Shown here piece after piece: positions 42,769-50,408 of a DNA stretch of 64,000 nucleotides. The notes under the pieces were generated by a model. That model saw nothing but the letters and a program-made list of their open reading frames with translations, was not told where the DNA came from and did not search any database. The stretch lies in contig CAZBGV010000001.1 in NCBI GenBank assembly GCA_964491485.1, forward strand, positions 1 through 64,000, read 5' to 3'. Both the position numbers and the translations under genes were made by a program. This DNA comes from IDS-8 sp964491485. GTDB taxonomy: Bacteria; Pseudomonadota; Gammaproteobacteria; Steroidobacterales; Woeseiaceae. Each line of letters opens with the position of its first letter. Positions within the stretch are counted from its first letter, which is position 1.

Positions 42769-43421
42769 TCGCTGACCAGCGGCACGAAGCGCACCGGCGC
42801 GATCGTGCGCTCGCTGTACTCCTGTTCGCCGCGGCGCGTGATGCACACGAGGTCCTGGAACAGGGCGTCGCGTGACACCGGGATCACGAGGCGCCCCCCG
42901 ATCCTGAGCTGCTGCTTCAGCGGATCGGGCACCTCGTGCCCTCCGGCAGCGACCACGATCGCGTCGAACGGCGCGTGCTCGGGCCAGCCTTTCGTGCCGT
43001 CGCCCTGCCGGATGACGACGTTGTCGTAACCCAGCTCCTCGATCGTGCGGGCCGCGCGGGCCGCGAGCTCCGGAATGCGCTCGAGTGCCCACACCGAGCC
43101 CGCGATCTGCCCGAGCACGGCGGCCGCGTAGCCGGAGCCCGCGCCCACCTCGAGCACGTTCTCGCCGCCCGCGAGCCCGAGCGCTTCGATCATGCAGGCG
43201 ACGATGTAGGGCTGCGAGATGGTCTGCCCGGAGCCGATCGGCAACGGCGAATCCTCGTACGCGAACTCGCGCAGATTCTCCGGCACGAACGCCTCGCGCG
43301 GCACGGCGCGCATGGCTTCCAGCACCCTGGGAGAACGCACGCCCCGCGCCGCAATCTGCCGCTCGACCATCTCGTCGCGCCGGGCGGCATAAACGTCATT
43401 CCGGACAGGTTCGGGGCGCAT
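42762..43421 (-). CDS. pcm: Protein-L-isoaspartate O-methyltransferase
   Basis: A 219-residue SAM-dependent enzyme that methylates isoaspartyl residues for protein repair. It has the PCMT signatures: MVERQIAARGVRSPRVLEAMRAVPREAFVP, the substrate motif SPLPIGSGQTISQPYIVA, the SAM motif VLEVGAGSGYAAAVLG and the C-terminal GGRLVIPV. ATG 43421 is preferred: the upstream in-frame codons run into a REP-like palindrome at 43437-43492. The N-terminal dozen residues are not conserved. Confidence 0.93.
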   Translation of the reverse strand: MRPEPVRNDVYAARRDEMVERQIAARGVRSPRVLEAMRAVPREAFVPENLREFAYEDSPLPIGSGQTISQPYIVACMIEALGLAGGENVLEVGAGSGYAAAVLGQIAGSVWALERIPELAARAARTIEELGYDNVVIRQGDGTKGWPEHAPFDAIVVAAGGHEVPDPLKQQLRIGGRLVIPVSRDALFQDLVCITRRGEQEYSERTIAPVRFVPLVSDP

Positions 43422-43436
43422 GATTTTCGCTGCCAC

Positions 43437-43492
43437 AGGAGCCCGCCGTGCGGGCGACATTGACGGTCGGGATCGCCCGCATGGCGGGCTCC
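43437..43492. repeat. Pair of inverted REP-like palindromes upstream of pcm
   Basis: Copy one (43437-43458) reads AGGAGCCCGCCGTGCGGGCG then AC; copy two (43471-43492) is the inverted form, GATCGCCCGCATGGCGGGCT then CC. They are separated by 12 nt and share the stem with the copy at 21000-21027. Confidence 0.65.
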
Positions 43493-43679
43493 AACGACCT
43501 TGTCACCTGCACAACGCAGCAAGATGCGTGCCGAACATTCGTACGCCGCCGCCGGCCGCTTTGTGCAGCTTTTACAGGCGGCCTTGTAAGCCGTTCCGTC
43601 GCGTGGCGCGTGCGGCACGGCATGTCATTCCTGCGACGTACGTTTGCAAAATCGCGCCCGCTGCAGGGCCGTTTTTGCA

Positions 43680-43695
43680 TGGCATGGTTCTTGCT
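43680..43695 (+). promoter_or_regulatory. Sigma-54-type promoter core for the TIGR02587-like operon
   Basis: TGGCATG-GTTC-TTGCT matches the -24/-12 sigma-54 consensus TGGCACG-N4-TTGC(A/T), with GG at 43681-43682 and GC at 43693-43694 twelve bases apart. It is 47 nt before the ATG at 43742. Upstream dyads that could bind an enhancer protein are TTACA/TGTAA (43572-43576, 43585-43589) and TGCAAAA/TTTTGCA (43645-43651, 43673-43679). The rest of 43422-43741 holds only the REP pair. Confidence 0.6.
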
Positions 43696-43741
43696 CCTCC
43701 CGGAAACAGGCCGGCGCTTCGCAAACGGAGCGGGACAGGCA

Positions 43742-43942
43742 ATGAGCGATCTCAGGCAGCCGGACGGCATCGAGAGCCGGCACGTGCACGCGGGCGGCAC
43801 CTGGCTGCACGCGTGGTCGACCGGGCGGCTGCTGCTCACGCTGGCTTTCGTCGTCGCAAGCTTCGACGTCTTCGGCAGCCGCGCGGCCGCCGGCGAGCGC
43901 CCGCAGCACGCAGGGAACGGCGGGGACCGGGGCGCGACATGA
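43742..43942 (+). CDS. 66-residue single-pass membrane protein, first gene of sigma-54 operon
   Basis: MSDLRQPDGIESRHVHAGGT is followed by one hydrophobic helix (GRLLLTLAFVVASFDVFG) and a short polar tail. The ATG at 43742 has an ACAGG/GGGAC-type ribosome binding site, and the stop overlaps the ATG of the next gene (ATGA). It is the first coding frame after the sigma-54 promoter. I know no family. Co-translation with a polytopic membrane protein suggests a shared complex. Confidence 0.6.
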   Translation: MSDLRQPDGIESRHVHAGGTWLHAWSTGRLLLTLAFVVASFDVFGSRAAAGERPQHAGNGGDRGAT

Positions 43943-44856
43943 CACGGCGGCGCGGGCCCGGGCGCAATTTCACCGGCCCCGGGGAATCGGCCGCGACGAC
44001 GGCGCGCCAGCTGGTGCGCGGCATGGCCGGCGGCCTGCTCCTCGGGATGCCGCCTCTTTTCACCATGGAAATGTGGTTCCAGGGATTCATGATGGCGCCG
44101 CTCAAGATCGTGGTGCTGATCCTGTTCACGTTCCTGATCGTGATCGGCTACGGCGCCTTCTGCGGGTTCCGCCGCGAGCGCACCTGGCCGGACCTGATCA
44201 TCGACTGCGTGCAGACGATGGGACTCGCGGCGCTGGTCGCGGCGCTCGCCCTGTGGTTGATCGGCCGCATCGGCCCGGGCACCGGGCTGCTCGAGGCCAT
44301 GGGCAAGATCGGCCTGCAGATGATCCCGATCTCCCTCGGCATCTCGCTGGCCGGCGCCCAGCTCGCCGACCCGGAGGACGAAGGCGATGAAGCGGCCGAC
44401 CTCGGCACGGAGTTTCCCACGCCCGAATTCGGCGCGTTCGGCCGGCTGTTCGTCGCCGCCGGTGCCGCGCTGTTCCTGTCACTCAACGTCGCACCCACCG
44501 AGGAAACGCTGTTCCTCGCCGTCGGCGGATCCTGGTGGCTGATGGTGCTGGTCGTCGCCGCTTCCCTGCTCATGTCCTATGCCATCGTCTTCTATGCCGA
44601 TTTCCGCGGCGGCCGCCGCCGCACGCGCCGCGATACCCTGCTGGATTACCCGCTGAGCGAAACGGCGGTCGCCTACGGGATCAGCCTGCTCGTCAGCGCT
44701 CTCCTCGTCTGGTCGTTCGGCCGGACCGCAGGCACGCCGCCGTACACCGTCGTCGCACAGATCGTCGTGCTCGGGGTCGTCGCCGCGTTCGGCGCCGCCG
44801 CCGGACGGCTGCTCCTCGGCAGCGGCGGAGCCGGCGCGGGCAATGGAAAGTCGTAA
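43939..44856 (+). CDS. Polytopic membrane protein, TIGR02587/DUF2391 type
   Basis: A 305-residue membrane protein with about seven hydrophobic segments. Family-like stretches are GMAGGLLLGMPPLFTMEMWF near the N-terminus, a cytoplasmic loop with TWPDLIIDCVQTMGLAALVA, and NVAPTEETLFLAV in the second half. I recall this as the uncharacterised family TIGR02587, whose genes sit next to TIGR02588 genes, as here. Function unknown. The start codon overlaps the upstream stop, and the downstream gene begins 14 nt inside its end, so all three genes are translationally coupled. Confidence 0.75.
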   Translation: MTRRRGPGRNFTGPGESAATTARQLVRGMAGGLLLGMPPLFTMEMWFQGFMMAPLKIVVLILFTFLIVIGYGAFCGFRRERTWPDLIIDCVQTMGLAALVAALALWLIGRIGPGTGLLEAMGKIGLQMIPISLGISLAGAQLADPEDEGDEAADLGTEFPTPEFGAFGRLFVAAGAALFLSLNVAPTEETLFLAVGGSWWLMVLVVAASLLMSYAIVFYADFRGGRRRTRRDTLLDYPLSETAVAYGISLLVSALLVWSFGRTAGTPPYTVVAQIVVLGVVAAFGAAAGRLLLGSGGAGAGNGKS

Positions 44857-45217
44857 CCGGCTCGAGTGGATCGTCCTTGCGGCGAGCCTGGTCGCGATCG
44901 CGGCGGTGCTCGGCGTGCTGGTGTGGGAGGGGTTCGGCGATCACGGCCGGCCTCCCCTGCCGTCCGTGGCCCTGCATCGCGCGCGCGCCTACGCGACGGC
45001 CGCCGGCTGGGTGCTGCCGGCCACCGCGACAAACGAGGGCGACCGCTCCGCGCAGGCAGTGACCTTCAGCGCGACGGCGCGGGTTCACGGCCGCGAGGAA
45101 GAAGCCGAAGTCACGGTCGACTACCTGCCTGCCGGGTCCGACGTCGAGATCGCATTCGGGTTCAGTGCCGAGCCCGAGGGCGAAGTGCGCGTGCGCATCA
45201 GCGGATTCATCCCGTGA
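44843..45217 (+). CDS. TIGR02588-type small membrane-anchored protein
   Basis: A 124-residue protein with an N-terminal helix (about residues 9-28) and a periplasmic beta-rich domain (SVALHRARAYATAAGWVLPATATNEGDRSAQAVTFSATARV and a terminal EGEVRVRISGFIP). I recall the family as TIGR02588, found beside TIGR02587 proteins. It overlaps the upstream gene by 14 nt. A sigma-54-type promoter for the hemerythrin gene begins 13 nt after its stop. Confidence 0.75.
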   Translation: MESRNRLEWIVLAASLVAIAAVLGVLVWEGFGDHGRPPLPSVALHRARAYATAAGWVLPATATNEGDRSAQAVTFSATARVHGREEEAEVTVDYLPAGSDVEIAFGFSAEPEGEVRVRISGFIP

Positions 45218-45229
45218 CAACACAGTGCG

Positions 45230-45245
45230 TGGCATGTTTCTTGCT
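45230..45245 (+). promoter_or_regulatory. Second sigma-54-type promoter core, before the hemerythrin gene
   Basis: TGGCATG-TTTC-TTGCT, with GG at 45231-45232 and GC at 45243-45244. It is identical to the 43680 promoter except for one spacer base and is located 54 nt before the ATG at 45299, with a comparable leader length. Confidence 0.6.
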
Positions 45246-45298
45246 CCTTCTCGCGCACGCATAAAGACATGCGAAAGCCTCGCCGAGGAGAGGGAACA

Positions 45299-45778
45299 AT
45301 GGCCAAGAACGCACTGGAACTGCTGAAGGAAGATCACCGCAAGGTGAAAGAGCTGCTGTCAGAGCTCGTGCAGACCACGACGCGTGCGGAAAAGAAGCGG
45401 CAGCACCTGCTCGAGAAGATCGAACAGGAGCTGCACATCCACACGCACATCGAGGAAGAGATCTTCTATCCTGCCTTCAAGGAGTCCGGCAACTCCGAGA
45501 CGTCCAAGATGTACTTCGAGGCACTGGAGGAGCATCGGGCGGTCGACGAGCTGGTGCTGCCCGATCTCATGAAGACCGACCCCACCAGCGAGAAATTCTC
45601 CGGCCGCGCGAAGGTGCTGAAGGAGCTCATCGAGCATCACGTGCAGGAAGAAGAGAAGGAGATGTTCAAGAAGGCGCAGAAGGCGATGTCGAAGGAAGAG
45701 CTGACGGAGCTCGGCGAGCGTCTGGCCGAGCGCAAGCAGGAGCTCCAGCGCCAGATGCAGCAGAGCCGCGCCGCCTGA
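45299..45778 (+). CDS. Hemerythrin-like domain protein
   Basis: A 159-residue four-helix protein with the di-iron hemerythrin pattern: His in KEDHRKV, HTHIEEEIFYPAF, HRAVDE and HHVQEEEKEMF. It is likely an oxygen, NO or iron sensor/binding protein. ATG 45299 has GAGGAGAGGG upstream. The C-terminus is a charged helix (ERLAERKQELQRQMQQ). Its own sigma-54-type promoter matches that of the neighbouring membrane operon, so they probably share a regulator. Confidence 0.88.
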   Translation: MAKNALELLKEDHRKVKELLSELVQTTTRAEKKRQHLLEKIEQELHIHTHIEEEIFYPAFKESGNSETSKMYFEALEEHRAVDELVLPDLMKTDPTSEKFSGRAKVLKELIEHHVQEEEKEMFKKAQKAMSKEELTELGERLAERKQELQRQMQQSRAA

Positions 45779-45790
45779 GCGGCACGGCCG

Positions 45791-45839
45791 AACCGGCATT
45801 GTGCCGGTTGCCCGGCGGCGCTCGGCAGGCGCCTGCCGA
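45791..45839. repeat. Two hairpins downstream of the hemerythrin gene
   Basis: AACCGGCA-TTG-TGCCGGTT (45791-45809) is a perfect eight-pair hairpin, and 45822-45839 is a perfect 18-bp palindrome centred on GGCGCC. Neither is followed by a T-run, so if they terminate transcription it would not be by the classical intrinsic mechanism. Confidence 0.45.
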
Positions 45840-45849
45840 AGGCGGCGTG

Positions 45850-46059
45850 TGCCCCCTACCCGGGTCGGCGCTCGTCCGGCGTAGCTCCTTTCAGTTTGTT
45901 CGATNNNNNNNNNNNNNNNNNNNNNNNNNNNNNNNNNNNNNNNNNNNNNNNNNNNNNNNNNNNNNNNNNNNNNNNNNNNNNNNNNNNNNNNNNNNNNNNN
46001 NNNNTGCCCCCTACCCGGGTCGGCGCTCGTCCGGCGTAGCTCCTTTCAGTTTGTTCGAT
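45850..46059. other. Assembly gap of 100 N flanked by identical 55-bp sequence
   Basis: 45850-45904 and 46005-46059 are identical (TGCCCCCTACC...TTGTTCGAT) and flank N at 45905-46004. Contig ends that share exactly one 55-mer are what a de Bruijn assembler with k=55 leaves when joined by a scaffolder. The true spacing is therefore unknown and may be zero or negative. No gene is called in 45779-46081, and the frame that runs through the N is not real. Confidence 0.85.
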
Positions 46060-46081
46060 TCTCGCGTGCCGGCGCCCGCGA

Positions 46082-46549
46082 TCATGTCGCCGAACGAAGG
46101 ACGTTGTGGCGATCGAACGGCTGGGAGCAGCAATACTGAAACGTACCGCTCTCGCGCCGGAACAAGAGCTCCGTGGACCCTTCCGGCGTGACGAAAGGGT
46201 CGCGCTGCGGCAGGTCTATGATCGGGTCCCGCATCGTTTCGCCCAGGAACACCACCCTCAGCCCCGACGCACTCGTGACCCCGCAGGTCAGCAGGATCCG
46301 GTAATCGTCACTGCGGCGCCCGAAGGTACCGCTGTCACCGTGCGTAAAGTAGATCCACCAGGCTCCACCCCTGGCGTAGACGTACGCCCGGTCCGCTTCG
46401 CCGGCCAGCGGCTGCCCGGTCCTCGCAGCCTTCTCGCGCAGGCATGAACGTATGGCCGCGAGGCCCTTTTGCGGAGCCGATGCCGTGGCCGCGCACGCAA
46501 CGAGCACGGCGACGGCGCCAATGACCGGGAGCTTGCCGATGCGCGCCAC
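46082..46549 (-). CDS. Secreted or lipid-anchored protein, unknown function (155 aa)
   Basis: A 155-residue protein with a hydrophobic N-terminal segment (IGAVAVLVACAATASA) that could be a lipoprotein signal with the cysteine in LVAC. The mature part contains AWWIYFTHGDSGTF, YRILLTCGVTSASGLRVVFLGE and a final YCCSQPFDRHN segment with paired cysteines. No family recognised. Start GTG 46549 is preferred to GTG 46564 because AAGGA precedes it at good spacing. It is divergent from a BlaI-like gene across the 39-bp dyad and may belong to its regulon. Confidence 0.6.
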   Translation of the reverse strand: MARIGKLPVIGAVAVLVACAATASAPQKGLAAIRSCLREKAARTGQPLAGEADRAYVYARGGAWWIYFTHGDSGTFGRRSDDYRILLTCGVTSASGLRVVFLGETMRDPIIDLPQRDPFVTPEGSTELLFRRESGTFQYCCSQPFDRHNVLRSAT

Positions 46550-46576
46550 TCGGGTTCCTTGCACTGTGCGGTATCT

Positions 46577-46615
46577 TGTGCTAATTTTTGAGCATACTGC
46601 TCAGATATTAGCACA
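46577..46615. promoter_or_regulatory. Nested 39-bp dyad between divergent genes: candidate BlaI operator
   Basis: Outer arms TGTGCTAAT (46577-46585) and ATTAGCACA (46607-46615), and inner arms TGAGCA (46589-46594) and TGCTCA (46598-46603), all perfectly complementary around the centre TAC (46595-46597). It lies 11 bp upstream of the BlaI-like gene. BlaI/MecI-type repressors bind such dyads in their own promoter. Confidence 0.65.
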
Positions 46616-46625
46616 GGTTCCCAGC

Positions 46626-47009
46626 ATGCCCCCGACCGGCAACCTGACCCGGCGCGAGCAGCAGGTCATGGACGCGATCTATGAGCTTGGCGAGGCGACC
46701 GCGAAAGAGGTGCGCGCCCGGCTGGCCGATCCGCCGAGCTACTCGGCCGTGCGCGCGGTCCTGGCGCGCCTCGTCGATCAGGGCCACCTGAAATTCCGCG
46801 AGGCCGGGCCGCGCTACGTCTATTCGCCGGCGCTCGGGCCGAAGCGGCTGCGGCAGGCCGCGCTGCGCAAGGTCGTGGACACGTTTTTCGAAGGCTCCCC
46901 GCTGCGCACCATGAACGCGCTGCTCGGCATCTCGGCGACGGACCTGTCGCGGGAGGAGCTCGCGGAGCTCGCGCAGGCGATCGAGCGCGCGCAGCGCGAG
47001 AAAGAATGA
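46626..47009 (+). CDS. BlaI/MecI/CopY-family transcriptional repressor
   Basis: A 127-residue protein with the BlaI winged helix: LTRREQQVMDAIYELGEATAKEVRARLADPPSYSAVRAVLARLVDQGHLKFREAGPRYVYSPAL, followed by the dimerisation region ALRKVVDTFFEGSPLRTMNALL, which contains the typical cleavage-region hydrophobic residues. It should repress the following M56 peptidase gene and be relieved through it. Stop and next ATG overlap (ATGA). No beta-lactamase gene is present nearby. Confidence 0.9.
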   Translation: MPPTGNLTRREQQVMDAIYELGEATAKEVRARLADPPSYSAVRAVLARLVDQGHLKFREAGPRYVYSPALGPKRLRQAALRKVVDTFFEGSPLRTMNALLGISATDLSREELAELAQAIERAQREKE

Positions 47010-48868
47010 TGATCGGCAGCGCGCTCGGCATGCTCCTCGAGCTTGCAATCAAGAGCACCTGCGTGCTCGGCGTCGCGTTCGTGGTGGCGAGACTCTGCCG
47101 GCGCGCGTCCGCGGAGGAGCGTCACCTCGTCTGGGCCTGCGGCCTGCTCGGCGTCCTCGCGCTGCCGGCGCTCCCGCAGCCGGACCTGGGGCTGACGGCC
47201 GCCGGGCTCCTGCCCGAAGCGGCAGCAATCCTGCACGGCGCCGCCGATCGCGGGGCGCTGCCGGACCTGCCCGCTCCGGCCGCGGCAAGCTTTTCCCCTG
47301 CGCACGCGACGCCGCCCGCGGCCGTAGCTGAGCCTGCGCGCTGGCCGGCGGCGCTGCTCGGGACTTACGCGGCGGTCGCCTGCGCACTGCTGCTCTGGCT
47401 GGCCGTTTCCTCCGCGCGCATCGGCCGCTCGCTGCGGCGGCTCGAGGACGTGACGCACCGCCCCACGCTCGCGCTGCTCGAAGCCGCGGCCGCGCGTAAC
47501 GACATCCGGCGGCGCGTGGGGGCGAAGTGGTCGAGCCGGGACGCCACGCCGCTCGCGTGGGGATGCTTCAGTCCCCTCGTGGTGCTGCCGCAGGATTTCA
47601 CCCGCCTGCCTCCGGCGGAGCAGCAGAACGCGATCGAGCACGAGCTCGCGCACATCGCCCGCTGGGATTTTGTCACCACGTCACTCGCCTGGGCGTGCTG
47701 CGCGGTGTACTGGTTCCAGCCGCTCGCGTGGCTCGCCTGCCGCCGGCTGATGCAGGAGAGCGAGATCGCCTGCGACGACCGCGTGCTCGCGAACGGCGCG
47801 AGCGGGCGCGATTACGCGCGCCAGCTCGTCGACGCCGCGAGAGCCGTGAGCGCTCCGAGCGCCCGCGCGGCGGCGATGGCGGGCGGCGGCTCCGTCACGC
47901 GGCGAATCACGGCCATCCTCGATCCGACGAAGAGGAGAAAAACCATGAGCAGGCTGCAATCCCTTTCGGTGCTCGCGCTCGCGACGGTGCTCCTCGTGCC
48001 GTTCAACGCGCTGACGGCAAAACCCCGCACGGCGGCGGCCGTGCCCGACACGACCGGGGGCGGCGAGCCGAACGCACGCGCGCTCGCGGCCGCGGGGCAT
48101 GAGAGCGAAGCGGCGGCCCTGCTCGCCGACGGCATCGTGGAGAGCGGCGCGGGAGGCTGTTCGCTCTGCTACGACGTCCTGTCGCGGCGCAATGCGACAT
48201 CCCAAAGGGAAGCGCGCGCCGTGCGCCGCGCTTTCGACCTCGTCGAGGAACGGGCGCGCGCGAGCGGGAACGGCAACCTGCTGGTCGCGCTGGCCGAGAT
48301 TTGCCACCGGAGCGGCGACGAGGACGAGCTCGACCGCGCCACGTGGTACCTCCTGGAAGGTTTCCGGCTGGGCGGCCTGACCGGCGAATCCGGCATCGTC
48401 GCACTCGGCATTCTCGAGGACCTCGGCTGGTACAGCCAGGCGAAGGCCCTGGCGCAGAGCCTGCACGACAACCCGCAATCGAGCCTCTACCAGTCGCCGG
48501 AAACGGAGGCCTGGATCAAGCGGCTGGACAGGCGGCTCTCACAGGCCGAGTTCGTCACGTCGCGGCTCATCGAGCCGAAGACGAGCGTGACGATCGAGGG
48601 CGACCTGATGCCGCTGTACCGGGTGCCGCCCGTCTATCCGCCGGAAGCGCTGGCGACTGGCCAGGAGGCCGACGTCCAGCTGCGCTTTACCCTGTCGGAA
48701 ACCGGGCACCCGAGGGACGTCGAGGTCGTTTACTCCAGCAATCCGGCCTTCGATCGGCCGGCTCGGGAATCGGTATCGCAGTGGCTTTACGCCCCGCAGC
48801 TCGTGAACGGCGTGCCGGTCGAAAAGCCGGGCGAGCACGTCGTGATCCGGTTCCTGCTGGAGGACTGA
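47006..48868 (+). CDS. M56 (BlaR1-type) peptidase fused to a TonB C-terminal domain
   Basis: A 620-residue membrane protein. The N-terminal half has about four helices and the M56 zinc motif HELAH (H212, E213, H216), with ACDDRVL further on, as in BlaR1/MecR1. A fourth helix (about residues 314-330, SVLALATVLLVPFNAL) then leads into a helical SEL/TPR-like region (about 350-490), and the last hundred residues form a TonB_C domain (YRVPPVYPPEALATGQEADVQLRFTLSETG, VSQWLYAP). The sensor penicillin-binding domain of BlaR1 is absent, so the sensing mechanism must differ. An internal ATG at 47945 could allow separate synthesis of the C-terminal part. Confidence 0.82.
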   Translation: MMIGSALGMLLELAIKSTCVLGVAFVVARLCRRASAEERHLVWACGLLGVLALPALPQPDLGLTAAGLLPEAAAILHGAADRGALPDLPAPAAASFSPAHATPPAAVAEPARWPAALLGTYAAVACALLLWLAVSSARIGRSLRRLEDVTHRPTLALLEAAAARNDIRRRVGAKWSSRDATPLAWGCFSPLVVLPQDFTRLPPAEQQNAIEHELAHIARWDFVTTSLAWACCAVYWFQPLAWLACRRLMQESEIACDDRVLANGASGRDYARQLVDAARAVSAPSARAAAMAGGGSVTRRITAILDPTKRRKTMSRLQSLSVLALATVLLVPFNALTAKPRTAAAVPDTTGGGEPNARALAAAGHESEAAALLADGIVESGAGGCSLCYDVLSRRNATSQREARAVRRAFDLVEERARASGNGNLLVALAEICHRSGDEDELDRATWYLLEGFRLGGLTGESGIVALGILEDLGWYSQAKALAQSLHDNPQSSLYQSPETEAWIKRLDRRLSQAEFVTSRLIEPKTSVTIEGDLMPLYRVPPVYPPEALATGQEADVQLRFTLSETGHPRDVEVVYSSNPAFDRPARESVSQWLYAPQLVNGVPVEKPGEHVVIRFLLED

Positions 48869-48889
48869 ATCGACGGGTCGGCGGCACCG

Positions 48890-50143
48890 TCACTCCCCGA
48901 AGCTGTTCCACGCGAGCCAGGAGAAGAACACGAGCACCGCCAGCAGCACGAGCGTAGTCAGCGGGCGGTTGCGATGCCGCCCGCCGACCCACGCGGCGCG
49001 CCCGTTCAGGATCAGCAAGACGAGCGCGAGCGCCGGAAAGAACCAGGCGCCGATCACGGCATACAGCTTCTGCACTTCGCGGAAGGTGAAGAACAGGCCC
49101 GCCAGCGGCAGGACGGCGAGCAGCACCAGGTAGATGCGGTACGGCCGGCCGCGCGTATCGACCGCCGCGCGCACGGTGTCCGGCCTGTGGCCCTCCCGCA
49201 GCAGGGCCCACGCATCCGCGAACAGGTACGGCACTGCCTGCCAGACGCCGAGCAGGCTGCTGAACACGGCACCGAAGCTGCCGAGCAGGAACAGCCATTT
49301 GCCCGCCGGCCCGAGGATTTCGTCGAGGCGCGCGGACAGGGCGACGAGCAGGCCCGCGCCGCCGCCCTCGACCTGCACGGCCGTGCCGACGATCACCATG
49401 GCGACTCCGAACAGCGCCGTCATCGCGTAGCCGATGCCGAGATCCAGGCGGCAGGCGCGCAGGTCGGCCGGACCGGTGAAGCCTTCCTCGCGCAGCCAGT
49501 AGCCGTAACAAAGCACGGTCAGCGTGCCGCCGATGCCGCCCATGAGCGCGATCGTCCACGCGAGCCCTTCACCGCCCGCCTCCGGAATGCGCGGGATGAC
49601 GAGACCGCTCGCGACCGCCGCGGTGCCGGGCCACAGCAGCACGGCCGTGGCCACGACCGTCACGAACATGAGCCCGATGCAAACGCGCATGACGAGCTCG
49701 AACAGGCGATAGCCGCCGAGCCACACCATCGCGAGGCCCGCCAGCGCGGCGGCGGTGCCGAACACGATTTTGCCGTCGCGGGCGTCGGCGAAGACCGGCA
49801 GCATCGCGTGCAGCGTGACGCCGCTTGCGCTCACCTGCGCGGAGCCCACGAAAAAGGACCACAGCACGAGATACGGAAGGAACAGCCACAGCGCCGCCGG
49901 CCCGAAGCGGTGGGCAACGCCCTCGAGCAGGGTTTCGCCGGTCGCGAGCTGCCAGCGCGCGAGGCCTTCCGTCACCACGAACTTGAGGAACGAGCCCGCT
50001 ACGGCCGCCCACAGTACGGCCGTACCGAGCAGCGCGCCGGCGATCGCGCCGGTGGCGAGATCGCCGCTGCCGACGCCGGTCGCTGCGAGCAGCAGCCCGG
50101 GCCCGAGCATTCCCCAGCCGGTTTTCCTGCGCTCCCCGCCCAA
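48890..50143 (-). CDS. Nramp-superfamily transporter lacking canonical metal motifs
   Basis: A 417-residue membrane protein with about eleven helices and the Nramp-type N-terminus. The first helix, which should carry DPGN, instead reads ATGVGSGDLATG (about 21-32), and the sixth helix, which should carry MPH, reads MGGIGGTLTVLCYGYWL. Homologues with such replacements are annotated as divalent-metal or magnesium transporters of the Nramp-related type, but specificity is unclear. It converges on the M56 gene with 21 nt between stops. Confidence 0.8.
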   Translation of the reverse strand: MGGERRKTGWGMLGPGLLLAATGVGSGDLATGAIAGALLGTAVLWAAVAGSFLKFVVTEGLARWQLATGETLLEGVAHRFGPAALWLFLPYLVLWSFFVGSAQVSASGVTLHAMLPVFADARDGKIVFGTAAALAGLAMVWLGGYRLFELVMRVCIGLMFVTVVATAVLLWPGTAAVASGLVIPRIPEAGGEGLAWTIALMGGIGGTLTVLCYGYWLREEGFTGPADLRACRLDLGIGYAMTALFGVAMVIVGTAVQVEGGGAGLLVALSARLDEILGPAGKWLFLLGSFGAVFSSLLGVWQAVPYLFADAWALLREGHRPDTVRAAVDTRGRPYRIYLVLLAVLPLAGLFFTFREVQKLYAVIGAWFFPALALVLLILNGRAAWVGGRHRNRPLTTLVLLAVLVFFSWLAWNSFGE

Positions 50144-50408
50144 GCCATCGCCCCCCTGCCCTGGTCGATGCGTACCCTACCGCTCCCGCCGACCCGGTGC
50201 CAGCGTGGACCACCGGGCATTCGCGCCGGAATACGCCGCGAGCCGCCGGCCGGCGCTGCCGCGGCGCGGCGCCCGCTGCGTGTCGCAACGCACCTCGCGG
50301 AATTTCCCGCCGGCATCATCGAGCTTCACGCAGGTTTCATGCAGCATCACCCGCGCGCGTACACAGTGTCGCGGTCCTCCCCCCTCGCGCTTTTCCCGGA
50401 GAATCGCC

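Noticed and set aside
45791..45809. Intrinsic terminator for the hemerythrin gene
   Set aside because: The hairpin is perfect but lacks a following T-run.
45850..46059. 55-bp direct repeats as attachment sites or mobile-element target duplications
   Set aside because: Exact 55-bp length beside an N-run of 100 fits contig-end overlap better; no integrase or transposase is present.
45799..46191. Open frame running through the N gap
   Set aside because: It exists only because ambiguous bases carry no stop codons.
46452..46625. N-terminal extension of the BlaI-like protein
   Set aside because: It would cross the operator dyad and the divergent gene; the conserved fold begins at 46626.
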